Origin: Papaver somniferum
Lineage: Eukaryota; Streptophyta; Magnoliopsida; Ranunculales; Papaveraceae
Direction of reading: 5' to 3'
NCBI RefSeq assembly: GCF_003573695.1
Contig: NC_039359.1
Coordinates: 88,702,566-88,766,565, forward strand
DNA length: 64,000 nucleotides
In this document: positions 23,008 to 35,500 of the stretch, in pieces
Layout: every line of letters begins with the position of its first letter
How positions within the stretch are numbered: position 1 is the first letter of the stretch
Translations under genes and position numbers: made by a program
Notes under the pieces: model-generated
Database searches by the model: none
Told to the model about the DNA's origin: nothing
The model's input: only the letters and a program-made list of their open reading frames with translations

Positions 23008-25269
23008 TATTGAGACAAAATTCGTATAGCTACATAGTATTCGATTATACACATTTGATATTTCGAGCTGAGTTTAACTCGCTTACATATTTCTCAAAAT
23101 ATGTGTTGGTAAGCTTTCGCTTTAACCAAGTTCATCGTATATTCTTGACGAAAGTCAAAAGATGATCATGTGAAAATCGCCTGGTAACATCTTACATGAT
23201 TTGCGTGAGACAGTCATTTGATGTAGACCTGGAATGTTTCGTATTGATTATTTCAATAACTTGAAAATTGCTTTGATGCTAATAGTTTGTGAAAACAACT
23301 ATTGTCATCCTCTAAGAATGTTTCAATAATTGAAATAGAGTTTAGAACACTTAACAATAATTGGATTATGGACATAGTATGTGTACTTGCATATATGTTG
23401 ATCCAAGACCGGTATAGTATGCATACCCATATGCGTACTGGCGAGGTCAGGTAAACTCCGGGAGCCTTGGTATGCATACCCATACCGTACCGGTGAACTC
23501 AGTTGAAGTCCGGGAACTATTGTATGCGTACCTGTACGCGTACTAATTCAACTGTTGTTTTGGATGTGTGATAGTATGCGTACAGGTTCGCAAACTGCCG
23601 GACACAGTCCATGTCCAGCTACTTAAGTATGCGTACCCGTTTGCATACTTGTGTGGGTTATGTTTTAGAATCGGTTGTGCCATGAACAAATACATTTATA
23701 TAATAAGGAATGCAATCTTTTGTAAACCGTGGCTATAATGTTCATGAATTGATTCGAGTGAACCAAACCGATTTTGTTTCAATTGTGTTCTTGTATACTT
23801 CTATGAGAATATAGCAATTGAAAAACTCTATAACTAGTTTTATTTGAGTCATTTGAACTAGTTGTGTTTAAGATGAATAAGGTTGATATGAAAGTGTTCA
23901 TATGGCTGACTTCGGTTAACTATTGTTGAGCCAACCTAGTGTACACGTTTAGGTACGGTTACCCATACTAAATGAAGGTACATTTCATTTGTGTGTAAGC
24001 TAATTCCATCTAATGGTGGAGAGATATTGCTTTGGTTTCAAGCAAACTTTGCTTGGCTCTTAGATCAGGTTTCATCTGATGGTGAATATTGATTGCTTTT
24101 TTCCAAAGCTATCAAACCCTGACTTGAAAACTATATAAGGTTTCTAGCAACTGGGAAACCTAATCCCCACATTTCATATGTGATACTAGTTGCGACTAGA
24201 GTCGATTCTCCGTTAACCTTAGGTTTATTCCAAAACCGTGTAGGTTAACGACTTGAAGACTTCATTGGGATTGTGAAGTCAGACCCAACTATTTTCTTTG
24301 TAGTTGCGTGTTCTGATCTTACTTCTACTATCGTGATTGAGTATTATCTTTTCTAAGATTTTCTTGAGATTTATCTCCGGTAGGTAAGATTAAAAGAAGT
24401 CACAAACATCTTCGTCTCATCGTTTGTGATTCCATAATATCTTGTTTCGCTTCCATGCGATTAATATTATTGTGAGGTGATTGATAATACTTGGCTGTTC
24501 TTCGAGAATATAAGTCCGGTTTATCAATTGGTTCATGTGCACCTTGATTTATCATAAGACGGAACAAAACTGATAGGTATTTCTGTGGGAGACAAATTTA
24601 TCTATATCAATAGACTTTTCTGTGTGAGACAGATTTGTTTATCAAGTCTTCGACTTTGGGTCATAGCTACTGTTTGTTGTGAGTGAGATCAGCTAAGGGA
24701 ATCAAGTGCGTAGAATCCTGCTAGGGTTCAGAGACGTAAGGAGTGCAACTATACCTTGATCATTGTGAGAATGGTTAGGGCTCAACTAAATTCCAGTTCG
24801 AAGTTCATTGGTAGTAGGCTAGTGTCTTTAGCGGCTTAATACAGTATGGTGTTCAAAGCTCGACTAGATCCCAGGGTTTTTCTGCATTTGCGGTTTCCTC
24901 GTCAACAAAATTTCTGGTATATGTGTTATTTCTTTTCCGCATTATATTTTCTATATAATTGAAATATCACAGGTTGTGCGTTAAGTTCAATCAATTTTTG
25001 AATCCGGCCTTTGAGGTGTTGATTGAATTGATTGACACTTGGATATTGGTTTGTGATACCTTTCAAGTTATTTCTCTTATTCAATCGGGCTCGCAATTCC
25101 TATTTGTTTGATTGCAGATTGAACTGAGAAATTGAGATATAACTCTTTGAGTATTTTCTAAAGATTGAGTCTGACTGTCTAGTTGATTCTCTTGAAAGTA
25201 TATTGGAGTTAATCCATTCAGATTGACGAACGAAATATTGGGTGTGGTTGTTAGACCCCCGTTTTTTCA
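23008..25269 (+). mobile_element. Copia-type LTR, copy A (5'-truncated)
   Basis: Aligned by eye, this matches LTR copy B (30354-37199) from TTGAGACAAAA onward. Shared landmarks include TATTTCTC..AAATATGTGTTGGTAAGC near 23085, AGTCAAAAGATGATCATGTG near 23152 and GGGAAACCTAATCCCCAC near 24152. The shared end is AAATATTGGGTGTGGTTGTTAGACCCCCG..TTTTTTCA (end 25269). The first ~330 bp of the LTR are missing. The primer site that should follow is also missing; a gypsy-LTR-like remnant follows instead. This LTR probably belongs with the internal segment at 28826-30353. Confidence 0.75.
23395..23665 (+). repeat. GTATGCGTAC-type tandem repeats in LTR copy A
   Basis: About four units of 70-80 bp share GTATGCATACCC/GTATGCGTACC..GCGTACTG followed by a GAACTCAGTTGAAGTCCGGGAACT-like spacer. 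Each unit carries a short imperfect palindrome (GTATGCGTAC with ..GTACGCATAC). The equivalent block in copy B is at about 30990-31245. Confidence 0.75.
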
Positions 25270-25878
25270 GATGGATTTTATGTTGATGTTGCTGGTGATA
25301 TAGGTTAGAGGAAGAACACATCACAGATTAAGAACATGAAAGAAGAATTGATGGGTTTTGAAAGGATATGAAGGAGGTGGTGTTGTTGATACTTGAAATG
25401 AATTAGATAAATGTTAGGAATTGTTATAGGTGAAGACCAGAAGAAAATGGCCTAAAATTATGGCCGGGATATCAACTGAAACAGTGGAAACTCTGTCCGA
25501 CTCTTTCTTCAACTGAGTCGACTCAAGACTCGCTAAACCTAACTCGGTGAGTCAGCCAAATCAGACAATTCAACTCTGAATAAGACAACTAACTCAAGCT
25601 GACTAAGATTTGACCCTTGACCCCAGGACAACAGAAGATCGTTAGGTCAGCAGTTAACTCTGACGGAATATTCTGTGCACGGTTTAAAGAAGATACCAGT
25701 GATTGGTAGAAATTTTCTGGCGCCGTTTCTGGTCGGATTCCGGTGGTCCTAAGTATTTTTCCGGCAACCAAAAAATAACAGACTTTTGTGTGAACTTTTC
25801 TCATGGGTGTGAAGACTTGGATTTGGAATTAGATGTGGAATTTGACTTGAAATGGAATTTAGAAGAGAAGTGGAGGAA

Positions 25879-27841
25879 TAGGGCTGGCAATGGATAACCG
25901 AACGATATCCGTTTCCGAAAATCCGACATCCTATAGGATTTAATCCGACATATCGGATATCGGAATCCGATAGCTTATCGGATAATACCTCTTATCGGAA
26001 TCGGAATCGGATTGGGGTCATTCCGTTAGGTTAATATCCGACATCCGATAGCCTAGGGGTGTACTTGTAATCATACCCATCCGTTTTAGGCTATTAGTTT
26101 ACATGTTTATCTTCCCGTCTTTCTTTCCCATTTTATTTTCTCTCGGCTACTCCTTCTTTCTCGATTCTCAGTGAAGATATTCACCGCCATCTCTCTCAAC
26201 GCACCACTCAATCACCACCTTTCCTTCTTCTCCTTCTTCGCTTCTTCTTCTTCTTCTTCTTCATCTTCTACTTCTTGTTCTTCGATTTAGCCAATCATAG
26301 ATCCACAACAGAACATCCGAATCATGAACCATCACCAGTTCACCACCACACCAGTAAAAGAAATAACTTAATAGGTAATTTATATGATATTCTCTCTTTA
26401 TTCTTCTTTGATTATTATGTTACGTATTAGAATGATACGAAATTAAAACTAGGGTTTATGAATTCAAAAATACTCGGGGCTTTTTGGAAATTAGGGTTCA
26501 TCATGTTGATTTATAATTGAATCAATTGATATACTGAATTGCTTGTTTGGTGGTTATTTTCGATAATTATGTTCTCAATTATGTTTGATTTGAATTTTTT
26601 ATCACTATTAACTGGATCCAAAACTTACAGAAGTTGCACAATCTTTTGAGATATTCAAAGCTGCTTTTCTGAAGATTGATTTGGATAATTGCAAGGTAAT
26701 AAATCTTACAGTGGGTTTTGCTTAATTTTAATAACTTTTACAAGTTAATTCAGATTGAATGTTTGTTATTGGGTTAAAATTTTCAATCAAGTTTATTCAT
26801 GTAGCTCAACTGTTTGATCTGTTGATTTTTCTTTTATCGGATAATACTTGTAATGGATTTTTTTTATAATAACTAGTTGAAAATGTATCCACCATTAATG
26901 TACCAATAGCATACATCATAGCTATAAAACCAGTAAATGGGAAACCCCATGGGCCATGGATTTTTTTCAGACATGGTGATGTTAAATTCTCAAAAGCATC
27001 TGGCAGAACATGTATAAACCCTGTTGCTAGTATAACTCCACCTGCAAATGCTTTTATCATAAAGAATATATTGTTTCTGGTCTTAATGCTGATACTCTTT
27101 TACCAGAATTCGTATACAAACACCAATTCCACTTGCTACTAATATTGATGCTATTGCTGTTAATTTGTATTTCAGAGCTTCTCTTTTGTTTCGTTTTCCC
27201 CATTTCCGTCACATGAACACTCCGCAGAGACCAGTACTGGAACAACCAATAATATGAGAACCTAAATATACACTGCTTTTGAATTTAGTTTTTGGTGTTA
27301 CAATGTAGAAGATGTCTCTCATGTTTAAGACTATTTGTTTTTCTTTTCTAATTGATTGTTTGTGAATGCAGATATGGAAGTCATCGACTGAAGTTGATGC
27401 AATGATGCAACATGTAACCAGGCAGCCAAGGAAGATCATCACTAGCAAGTTGTTTGACATTATTGTTAAGTCTGTGTACAAGAAGACATGGTTTTTTCTT
27501 TTTTGCTGTTGTGTACTTTAGTTTGCAGACTGTTTGGTTGGGTGTTTGTAGTTTTTTTTTTCATGTGTGATGTGACTGAGACACTGGAGTAGTGTTTGTG
27601 TGGGTTTTCTGTCTTTCAGTTAAGTTAAACACTTGAAAATTCCGTTAAAGTTCAGCTTTTTCTTATGTCCAACAAAATCGGATATTAACGGATAAAAATC
27701 CGATATCCGATAGGTTAACCTTAACCTTATCGAATTGGATTTTTGATATCCGTCGGATGTTTTCGGATATCCGATAACCCTTAACCTTAACCTTATCGGT
27801 ATGGCCAATATCCGGCGGATATTTATCCATTGCCAGCCCTA
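25879..27841. mobile_element. hAT-type DNA element carrying a ZIP gene fragment
   Basis: The ends are TAGGGCTGGCAATGGATA (from 25879) and TATCCATTGCCAGCCCTA (to 27841), a perfect 18-bp inverted repeat with the RGGGCTGGCAA-type start of hAT elements. They are flanked by the exact 8-bp duplication TGGAGGAA (25871-25878 and 27842-27849). Subterminal copies of ATATCCGA/TTATCGGA occur on both sides (25915-26050 and 27675-27815). There is no transposase. The interior has a leader-like CT-rich tract (26150-26280), an exon-like open piece (26621-26694, donor GTAATA) and a minus-strand ZIP transporter fragment. It is a non-autonomous gene-capturing hAT. Confidence 0.88.
26815..27450 (-). pseudogene. 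Captured ZIP zinc/iron transporter gene fragment
   Basis: The minus strand shows, in order, a hydrophobic leader (NNLLVMIFLGCLVTCCII, ~27455-27400) and a Cys/acidic extracellular start (VSAECSCDGNGENETKEK, ~27240-27185). These are followed by ALKYKLTAIASILVASGIGVC (~27180-27110), then, after a frameshift, [14 protein letters not shown] and [16 protein letters not shown]. Next comes [19 protein letters not shown] with SYYKK (to ~26850). This is the order of the N-terminal half (TM1-TM3) of plant ZIP/IRT metal transporters. The histidine-rich loop and C-terminal membrane helices are absent. Intron-like sequence at 27245-27380 suggests capture from genomic DNA. With frameshifts and truncation it cannot make a transporter. 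Confidence 0.85.
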
Positions 27842-28825
27842 TGGAGGAATTTTACAAAGACAAGGACTTGGTGATTAAATGTGAAAAGTATCATAATCCT
27901 AAGAAAATTGCAAGCAAATTGAATCATATACACACTTGTGTTTTTTCTTGTTTTTCACATCTTTTCTTATTTTAATTATTTGTGTGATCTTCAAAATTCT
28001 TCTTTTAATTATTTGTGTGAATTTCAAAAACATGAGTAGCTAATTTTCTTATTGATTGAGGATGAATTCCTAATTCTTAACATGAATTGAGTTTTTTTTT
28101 TTTTTTTTAAATCTACTTTGAAGTTTTCACATGATTATCGCTTGTTTTTGCTAATAAGAATGTTTACGCTTGATTGATAGATCTTTTAAGTGGACAACTA
28201 AATTGATTTGTTAATTGATCTGAAGCTAGTAAAATTTAGGGTATAAGTAGTCGTTTCTTGACTCTTTACACAAGTACACGAGACCTTGCGGAGGGATTCC
28301 GTGGAGCAATTGTGTGTGAAAACAACGTTAGCAAGTAGACCTTGATCTAAGAGTCTAACTACTAATATCAACCTAATAAATTCACAAATATTAATGTGTT
28401 TAATTAAATTACATCTTGAGTGATCTACTACTTGATGGTTTGGTAAATAGAATCCGGTAGTCGATAACTTCCATGTCCGGTGATACAAGGAATTTAGGGG
28501 TTAGCACTGACCTAGCTACTATACCTACGGTTGGTGATAATTTGTGACTAATAAAAAGTGGATGAAAAACATAACTTGAATCATTTTTTTGTAACGAAGG
28601 ACGAATCCTTGATCTAATCTCTCTTATTGATTTCAACTTTATCTTTCCAATTGCTTTGTGTATTTCTTTTATTTTTTAAAATCTAAAACAAAACCCCCCT
28701 TTGTGACATTATAAGACAATTAAAACCTCTTGCTCCTCGTGGGAGCGAACTTAAATACCACCATATTACTTGTTAATTAAGTGGGAAAATATTCACTAAT
28801 TTGTTGTGGTTATGACACGCATCAG

Positions 28826-30353
28826 TCTCATGTGCCCGAATTCAAAAAGAGACAAGATTCATGCATAATCGGGTTTTAGGAAAAGAAAACTTTTATTTTT
28901 CCTTTTGGTTTCTGGAATTCTGTTAATATTTGATATTGAAAAGGTTTACCTTATTTTATTAAAAGAGGGTTAAAATCGAAAATTCTACCTTCTTTAAGGT
29001 TAAGAGTTGGTCCTACGTCCTTCTCTGTATATAGGTTCCGTAACCCTACATTCTTTTTTCCTTCTCTAACACTCTTTTTATCAAAAGGGTGCTTGTGGAG
29101 TCAGTTTTATGTGTTTTCTTTACATTTCCATATCTTGATGGAGACTTCAAGCATCATGTCTTTTGATGGAAAAGATGTTAATATGATTGTTAAGCCATCA
29201 ATGATGAAGGAAAAGGGTAAATCTCATCCCTCAACACTTTAAAGAGAAAAAGGAACAATATGAAGAAACCAAGGGCTAATCCCTCAAATCTTCAGAAGTT
29301 TTCTGGTGTTCTTAAAGAGTTGAAAGAAACAAGGATGGAGATTCAGCAAATAAAGGCTATAGTTCTAAGAACGCTTGAAATTTAGAAGGCACTGGTTCAA
29401 CATCAGTCAAGAAGGTTCGTTGGAATTGACTTCTTTCTTCATGAACCATATGTTCCAATGTATGTTGATGACAAGGAGTTGGCGGACGATAAAGAATTTT
29501 TCAGGAATCTTAATGTCTAGGGAACTTCTTATGAGAACTTATTCTTTTGTTTTAAGAAGGATAACTAGGGTTTGGAATAACAAATATTGTGATTACACAT
29601 ATCTATTTCCAACGATTTTCATCTTGCAATATTTTAGATTTATTTATTTAAACTCTAAGTTATTTGAAAGATGATTTTGCAGTATTAATCTTTATGGTTT
29701 TATATATTGCAAAAACATTTATGGGATATGGGTGCTTATGTCCGTGAACTATGATTATCTCATATATGTCAAAAGTTAAGTCTATTGTATCATTATGCAA
29801 ATAGTGGTAAAAAATGTAATGAACTTTTGAATATACCGCAATATTGATCTTTCCCTGATCCACTTCTATGTGAAAGTACTGTATGGATCCGTAAGTTTTC
29901 TTATGTTGAGCCTTTCGGATTAAATTAATCATTAAGGTTCTCTTGTGGTTAATTTATTCGAGTTTACTGGATACAAATTCATGTTTCATGTGATTTGTTA
30001 ATGTCCAAAGAATTCTTTCTTGTCTTGTAAAAGTAAGGTCGCTCTTATTTTTCTTTCGGGAATGACATTTTATTAGGGAGAGTTCTTAATTGAACTTGTG
30101 CTTAATTGCCAAATCTTTGTGGGGAGTGCGGCTGTGGAATATTGTAGGAGTTATCTTGTATCTTTATAAACTCCTTGATGAATATACAAAGTTTTTACTA
30201 TGTGAAACCATTGAAGCAAAGTTGATACATTCTCTTTTAGTCATGAATAATCTCTTTGAGAATTTCATTATGATCCCGCTAGTTTTCGTACCTTTGCCAA
30301 TTTATATTGACAAAAGGGGGTTAATTATTTGTAGTTCAAACTACGTACATATG
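28826..30353 (+). mobile_element. Copia-type internal 3' region, copy A
   Basis: This parallels 38845-40186 over most of its length. Shared blocks include AAAGAGACAAGA, the TTTACCTT..TTAAAAGAGGG block, AAAATTCTACCTTCTTTA, GTAACCCTACATTC, the conserved small ORF, and AGTTCTTAATTG. Copy A has about 240 extra bp before its 3' LTR, ending near a purine tract (CAAAAGGGGG, 30311-30320) that can serve as polypurine tract. The gag part is missing, replaced by the gypsy LTR remnant upstream. Confidence 0.7.
29138..29568 (+). pseudogene. Conserved small ORF of the Copia-type family, copy A (broken)
   Basis: The segment starts with METSSIMSFDGKDVNMIVK (29138-). After a frame break it continues with a region containing PSNLQKFSGVL, LKETR, HQSRRF, LHEPYVPM, DDKE and TSYENLF. 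Stops interrupt it (TAG at ~29382 and ~29518) where copy B (39306-39614) is open. It matches copy B at roughly three residues in four by eye. Function unknown; the central part is charged and helical. No link to known pol or env domains is visible. The parallel position just before the 3' LTR in both copies suggests a family-specific accessory gene. Confidence 0.6.
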
Positions 30354-32509
30354 TGTTAGAGCAGTGCTCGGTCGAACTCACAAGCGTTTCTATCTCAATC
30401 TTGTTTGTCAAGTTTAGTTTCCAAAACTATAAGTCTTGATTTCTAGTCTACTTATAGCTAAGTCTCGGATTAAGATAGAATGTAGTTGAGCTTTAGACTC
30501 CACGACGTTCATCGATTGAAGACGAAGAACTACTAAGGGGAGCTTGTGGAACTTCATAAACAAAAGGTATGTGGAGACTTGAACTCATCTATCACTCAAA
30601 AGTCCATTTCTACTCTATCTCATATTTGAGACAAAAGTCGTATAGCTATATAGACTTCAATCATACACATTTGATATTTCAAGATGAGTTTAATTCGCTT
30701 ACATATTTCTCGAAATATGTGTTGGTAAGCTTTCGCTTTAACCAGTTTTATCTTATATTCTTGACGAAAGTCAAAAGATGATCATGTGAAAATCGCATGG
30801 TAACATCTTATATGATTTGTGTGAGACATTCATTTGATGCAGACTCAGAATGTTTCGTATTGATCTATCGGCCACTTGAAAATTTCTTTGTAGCTAATAG
30901 TTAGTGTGAGACAGCTATTGTCTTCTTCTAAGAATGTTTGAATGATTGAAATGGGAGTTTAGAACAATTAACCATAATTGGATATAGCGCAGTATGCATA
31001 CTTGTATGCTAACTGTTGCAAGTTATTCCAAGTCCGGGAACCATAGTATGTATACCCGTATACGCACTGGTTGGTTAGTTGAAGTACGAGAACTTATTAT
31101 GCGTACCTGTGTGCGTACTGGCGTGAGTTCAAGTCCGGGAATTCAACTGAGTTTGTTAGTGTATGACAGTATGTGTACTCATTCGCATAATGGCGAACCC
31201 AGACCAAGTTCGCCTACTTAGGTATGCGTACCCGTTTGCATACTTGAGTGGGTTATGTTCTAAAATCGGTTTTCTCATGAACTAATACATTTACAAATTA
31301 ATGAATGCAATCTTTTGCAAACCGTGGATATAACATTCATAAATTGATTCGAGTGAATCAAAATCGATTTTGCTTCAATTGTGTCTTGTATACTTATATG
31401 AGAATATAAACAATTGAACAACTCTGTAACTAGCTTCATTTGAGTCATTGAACTAGTTGTGTTAAGATGAAACGTTGACATGAAACTGTTCATATGGCTA
31501 ACTTCGTTTAACTATTGTTGAGCCAACAAGGTGTACATGTTTGGGTACGGTTACCCATATCTAAATAAAGTCACTTTTCATTTGTGTGTAACAAGATAAA
31601 TTTGATATAACAGTTGAAAGATATTAGATTGAGTCTAATCAGGTTTTCATCTAACGATGAATATTTAATGCTTTGTTACCAAGGTAACATTAATTACAAA
31701 CCCTGATATATGGGAAAACTCTAGTAACTGGGAAACCTAATCCCCACACCTCCTCTGTGATCCTAGTTGCGACTAAAGTTGATTCTCCTTTAACCTAGGT
31801 TTTTCTAAAACCATTATAGATTAACGACTTCAAGACTTCACTGGGATTGTGAATCCAGACCCAAGTGTTTTCTCTATAGTTGCCTGTTCTGATCTTGCTT
31901 TATTCTAACGTGTTGAGTATTATATTCTCTAAGATTTGCTCGAGATTTAATCTCCGATATGCAAGATAAAAAGTAGTCACAAATATCTTCATCTCATCTT
32001 TTGTGATTCCACAATATCTTGTTTCGCTACCATATGATTAAGATTATTGTGAGGTGATTGATTTTACTAGGATGTTCTTCGGGAGTATAAGTCTGGTGTA
32101 TCAATTGGTTCCTGTTCACATTGATTTAACAAATGACGGAACAAAACTCATAGGTATTTATGTGGGAGACAGATATTCAACATACTTTTCGGTGTGAGAC
32201 AGATTTGTTTATCAAGTCTTCGACTTTGGGTCGTAGCAATTCTTAGTTGTGAGTGAGATCAGCTAAGGGAATCAAGTGCGTCGAGTCCTGCTGGGATTCA
32301 GAAGCGTAAGGAACACGAATGTATCTTAATCAGTGTGAGATTGGTTAAGTCTCAACTACATTCCAATGCGAAGTTAACTTGTAGTAGGCTAGTGTCTGTA
32401 GCGGCTTAAGACAGTATGGTGTTCAAATCTGGACTAGGTCCCGGGGTTTTTCTGCATTTTCGTTTTCCTCGTTAACAAAGTTTCTGGTGTCTGTGTTATT
32501 TCTTAGCAA

Positions 32510-35500
32510 CTGAAACTGCACCTAGTATGAATCACCACACAAGAGATGGCTTACAATGCAATGGGGACGCAACTTACTGAACCCCTGAATGGCTGTCAAG
32601 AGGACACTGCTCAGGTATACAAACAAACTCTCTCAGTTTTTAACAAATTCAGTTTTACATTTACATTTTTGGATTTTACTCTGCACTCGCTTGCTTTAGA
32701 TTATCTTTTTCTTCCTTTTAAAAGTAAAAATATTACAACATATCTGCAAGACTCAGTCATGAGAATTATAGCCTGGAACTGCAATGGTTTTGCAAATAAG
32801 GAAACTAGAAATTATGCATATGATTTTAACAAGATGCTCAACCCAGATATATTCTTTTTGCAAGAAACAAAAATAAACTCATACAAAATCTTAAGATTTA
32901 CAAAACCATTAAATTTTCCAAACTCTTTTCATGTTCCTTATATAGGAAGGTCTAGGGGGGTCTATCTCTTGTGGAAGGACGGATTTGATTTAGACATTAT
33001 TTACCATGACAACAATATGATTCACTGTCTTGTCAATAGTAACCCATCCAAACCAAAATGGCTTTTGTCTTGTGTTTATGGATCCCCATACCCTCAAGAG
33101 AGAAAAGAACAATGGACTTTTCTAAACTCCATTTGTGAAAACTTTGATATTAATGCTCCATGGGATATTATAGGAGACTTAATATTAATTTTGCATGATA
33201 ATGAGAGGACTAATAGTAAATGGATCATCTTTGCATGCTTCAACTATATATATCTCAAGATGTGTATGATACGGGCCTTAGTGATTTAGGTTTTCATGGG
33301 AACCCTTTCACTTGGACTAGTAATAAACACAACACGAGAAAAATTAGAACAAGGTTAGATAGAACCCTAGTAAACCCAGATTGGATAATTTCTTTCCCAG
33401 AATCCTGTTTCAAATATCTACCTTTCCTAGGATCAGACCATTGTCCTATACCATTGGATTTATCTCCTAATGATATTCACAGTTCCAAAAGTTGGAAATT
33501 CTTTGAATGCTGGTTAAGAGATGCAAGGTAGAAAACCGAGATACACAAATCTAGGTCAAGAAGTTTCAATGTATCTACTTCTTATACATTGGATAGAAGA
33601 CTGTCTGAGACTAGAAGGACACTATCTCTATGGAATAGAGAAACTTTTGGAAATATTCAAGAGAAACTCAAGGGTCTACAATAACAACTTTCTGATATGC
33701 AACAACCACATCAAAGTAGGGACAACATACAATAAGTTATAGAAGTTGAAAGGGATATTGAAGAATGGCATGCTCGAGAATAAGAATTCTACAGGTAGAA
33801 ATCTAGAGAGATTTTGTTTCATGAACTTGATCAAAATACCAAGCATTTTCACCTGCAAGAAAACAAGATAAGAGCAAGAAATAGAATAGAGACTCTTCAA
33901 AAGCCGAATAGTAGCTGGTGTACGGGATGACACAATCTTGAGGACATCTTAACTTCACATATCAAAAATATCATGAACACAACTATCCCTCCAACTGATT
34001 CCGATCTGCTGAATCTATTGCCACAATGTATCTCTGATGCTGATAACATTGCACTTACGAAGGTCCCAGATGAAGCATAAATTCTATCAACTCTAAAGTG
34101 CATGCAACCATGGAAAGCATTGGGCCCAAATGGTTTCCATTCGGGGTTCTTTCAATCACAATGGTCAGTAGTCAAAGAAGATGTAATTAACATGGTACAA
34201 TATTTCTTTAACTCTAGGAGACTCTTGAAGAAAATGGACAAGATAAACTTATCTCTTATTCCTAAAACAAACCTTCAACACAAGCCGGGAGACTACAAAC
34301 CAATTGCATTGTGTAACTCCACATACAAGATGATCACAAAGATAATGGAAACAAGATTGAAGATTCATCTTGATAAATTCATCTCTCCAATGCAAGCTGC
34401 GTATGTTCCGGGAAGTCAAATAACTGATAACATCATACTCACACATGAGTTAATTCATTATATCAAGAAGAAAAAGAATAAAAAGCATTACTTGGCTATG
34501 AAGTTAGATATGAGAAAAGAATTTGATCGGGTAGAATGGAGTTTTCTACATGACATCATGCTAAAACTCGGCTTCAACAACAAATGGTGTGAACTTGTTC
34601 ACGAATGTTTGTCAACTACAGAAATTCAAGTACTTTTGAATGGATCACCTTTCCGACCTTTTAAACCAACAAGGGGTATTCGACAGGGTGATCCATTGTC
34701 ACCCTATCTGTTCTTGATTACTATAGAAGTGTTTACAAGGTCCCTAGCACAAGCAGAATACTCAGGTGATATACAAGGTATCAAAATTACAAAGCATGCT
34801 CCACAAGTGTCACATTTACTTTTTGCACACGACTGTTTGATCTTCGTCAAAGGCGGATATGCACAATGTCAATAACCTACTTCAAGTTATAAACATGCTC
34901 AGTAAAATATCAGGCTAGCAGATCAATTTTGAGAAATCAGCTGTTTGTTTCTCAAAACACTTCCCATCAAGGCATTGCAGATTACTCTTAAGAAGACTAC
35001 GGATGAAGAAGATGAGTTTAGAGGAGAAATACTTGGGCATTCCGCTATATCTAAAAAGAAAGAAGACAATCTCTTTCTTTTCACTTGTCAATAATGTAAA
35101 GAATCGTCTCAAGAGGTATCATGGGAAATTTATAGATCAACCTGGCAGATCTGTAATAATAAAGCATGTTTTAAACTCTCTTCCATATCAAAACATGTGA
35201 GTGTTTAAGATTCCCAGTACGACCATCAAGGAAATAAGTAAGGTGCAAAGAGATTACTTGTGGAACAAACAAGAGAGTGAAGGTTTATATATTGCAGGTT
35301 GGCCTAGAATCAGTAGAGACAAGGCTACAGGTGGTATGGGTTTCAGGGATATGGCTTGTTTTAATCAAGATTTGTTGGCAAAAGTTGCATGGCGACTGTG
35401 TCAGCATTAAGATCATCTTTGGGCTTCTGCACTCATCTACATCAGCACTGTACGCAAGGAATAAGAATGATTCTACCTGGGCATGGAAAAGTATACAAAG

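Larger units (their letters stand above)
25270..28825 (+). mobile_element. Gypsy (Athila-like) LTR remnant, split by a hAT element
   Basis: Leaving out the hAT element (25879-27841), about 1.6 kb remain. The terminal part (about 28670-28825: AAAACAAAACCCCCCTTTG.., CCTCTTGCTCC.., ATTACTTGTTAATTAAGTGGGAAAAT.., GACACGCATCA) parallels the end of the Athila-like LTR at 57205-57365 in layout and many bases. The left part (25490-25760) has the GACTC/GAGTCGACTC..CTGACTAA and TTGACC style of the same LTR. Left boundary and family assignment are inferred. No coding sequence was seen. Confidence 0.4.

Noticed and set aside
23395..23665. GTATGCGTAC palindromes considered as centromere satellite or integration hot spot
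   Set aside because: They stay inside LTR copies and number only a few units.
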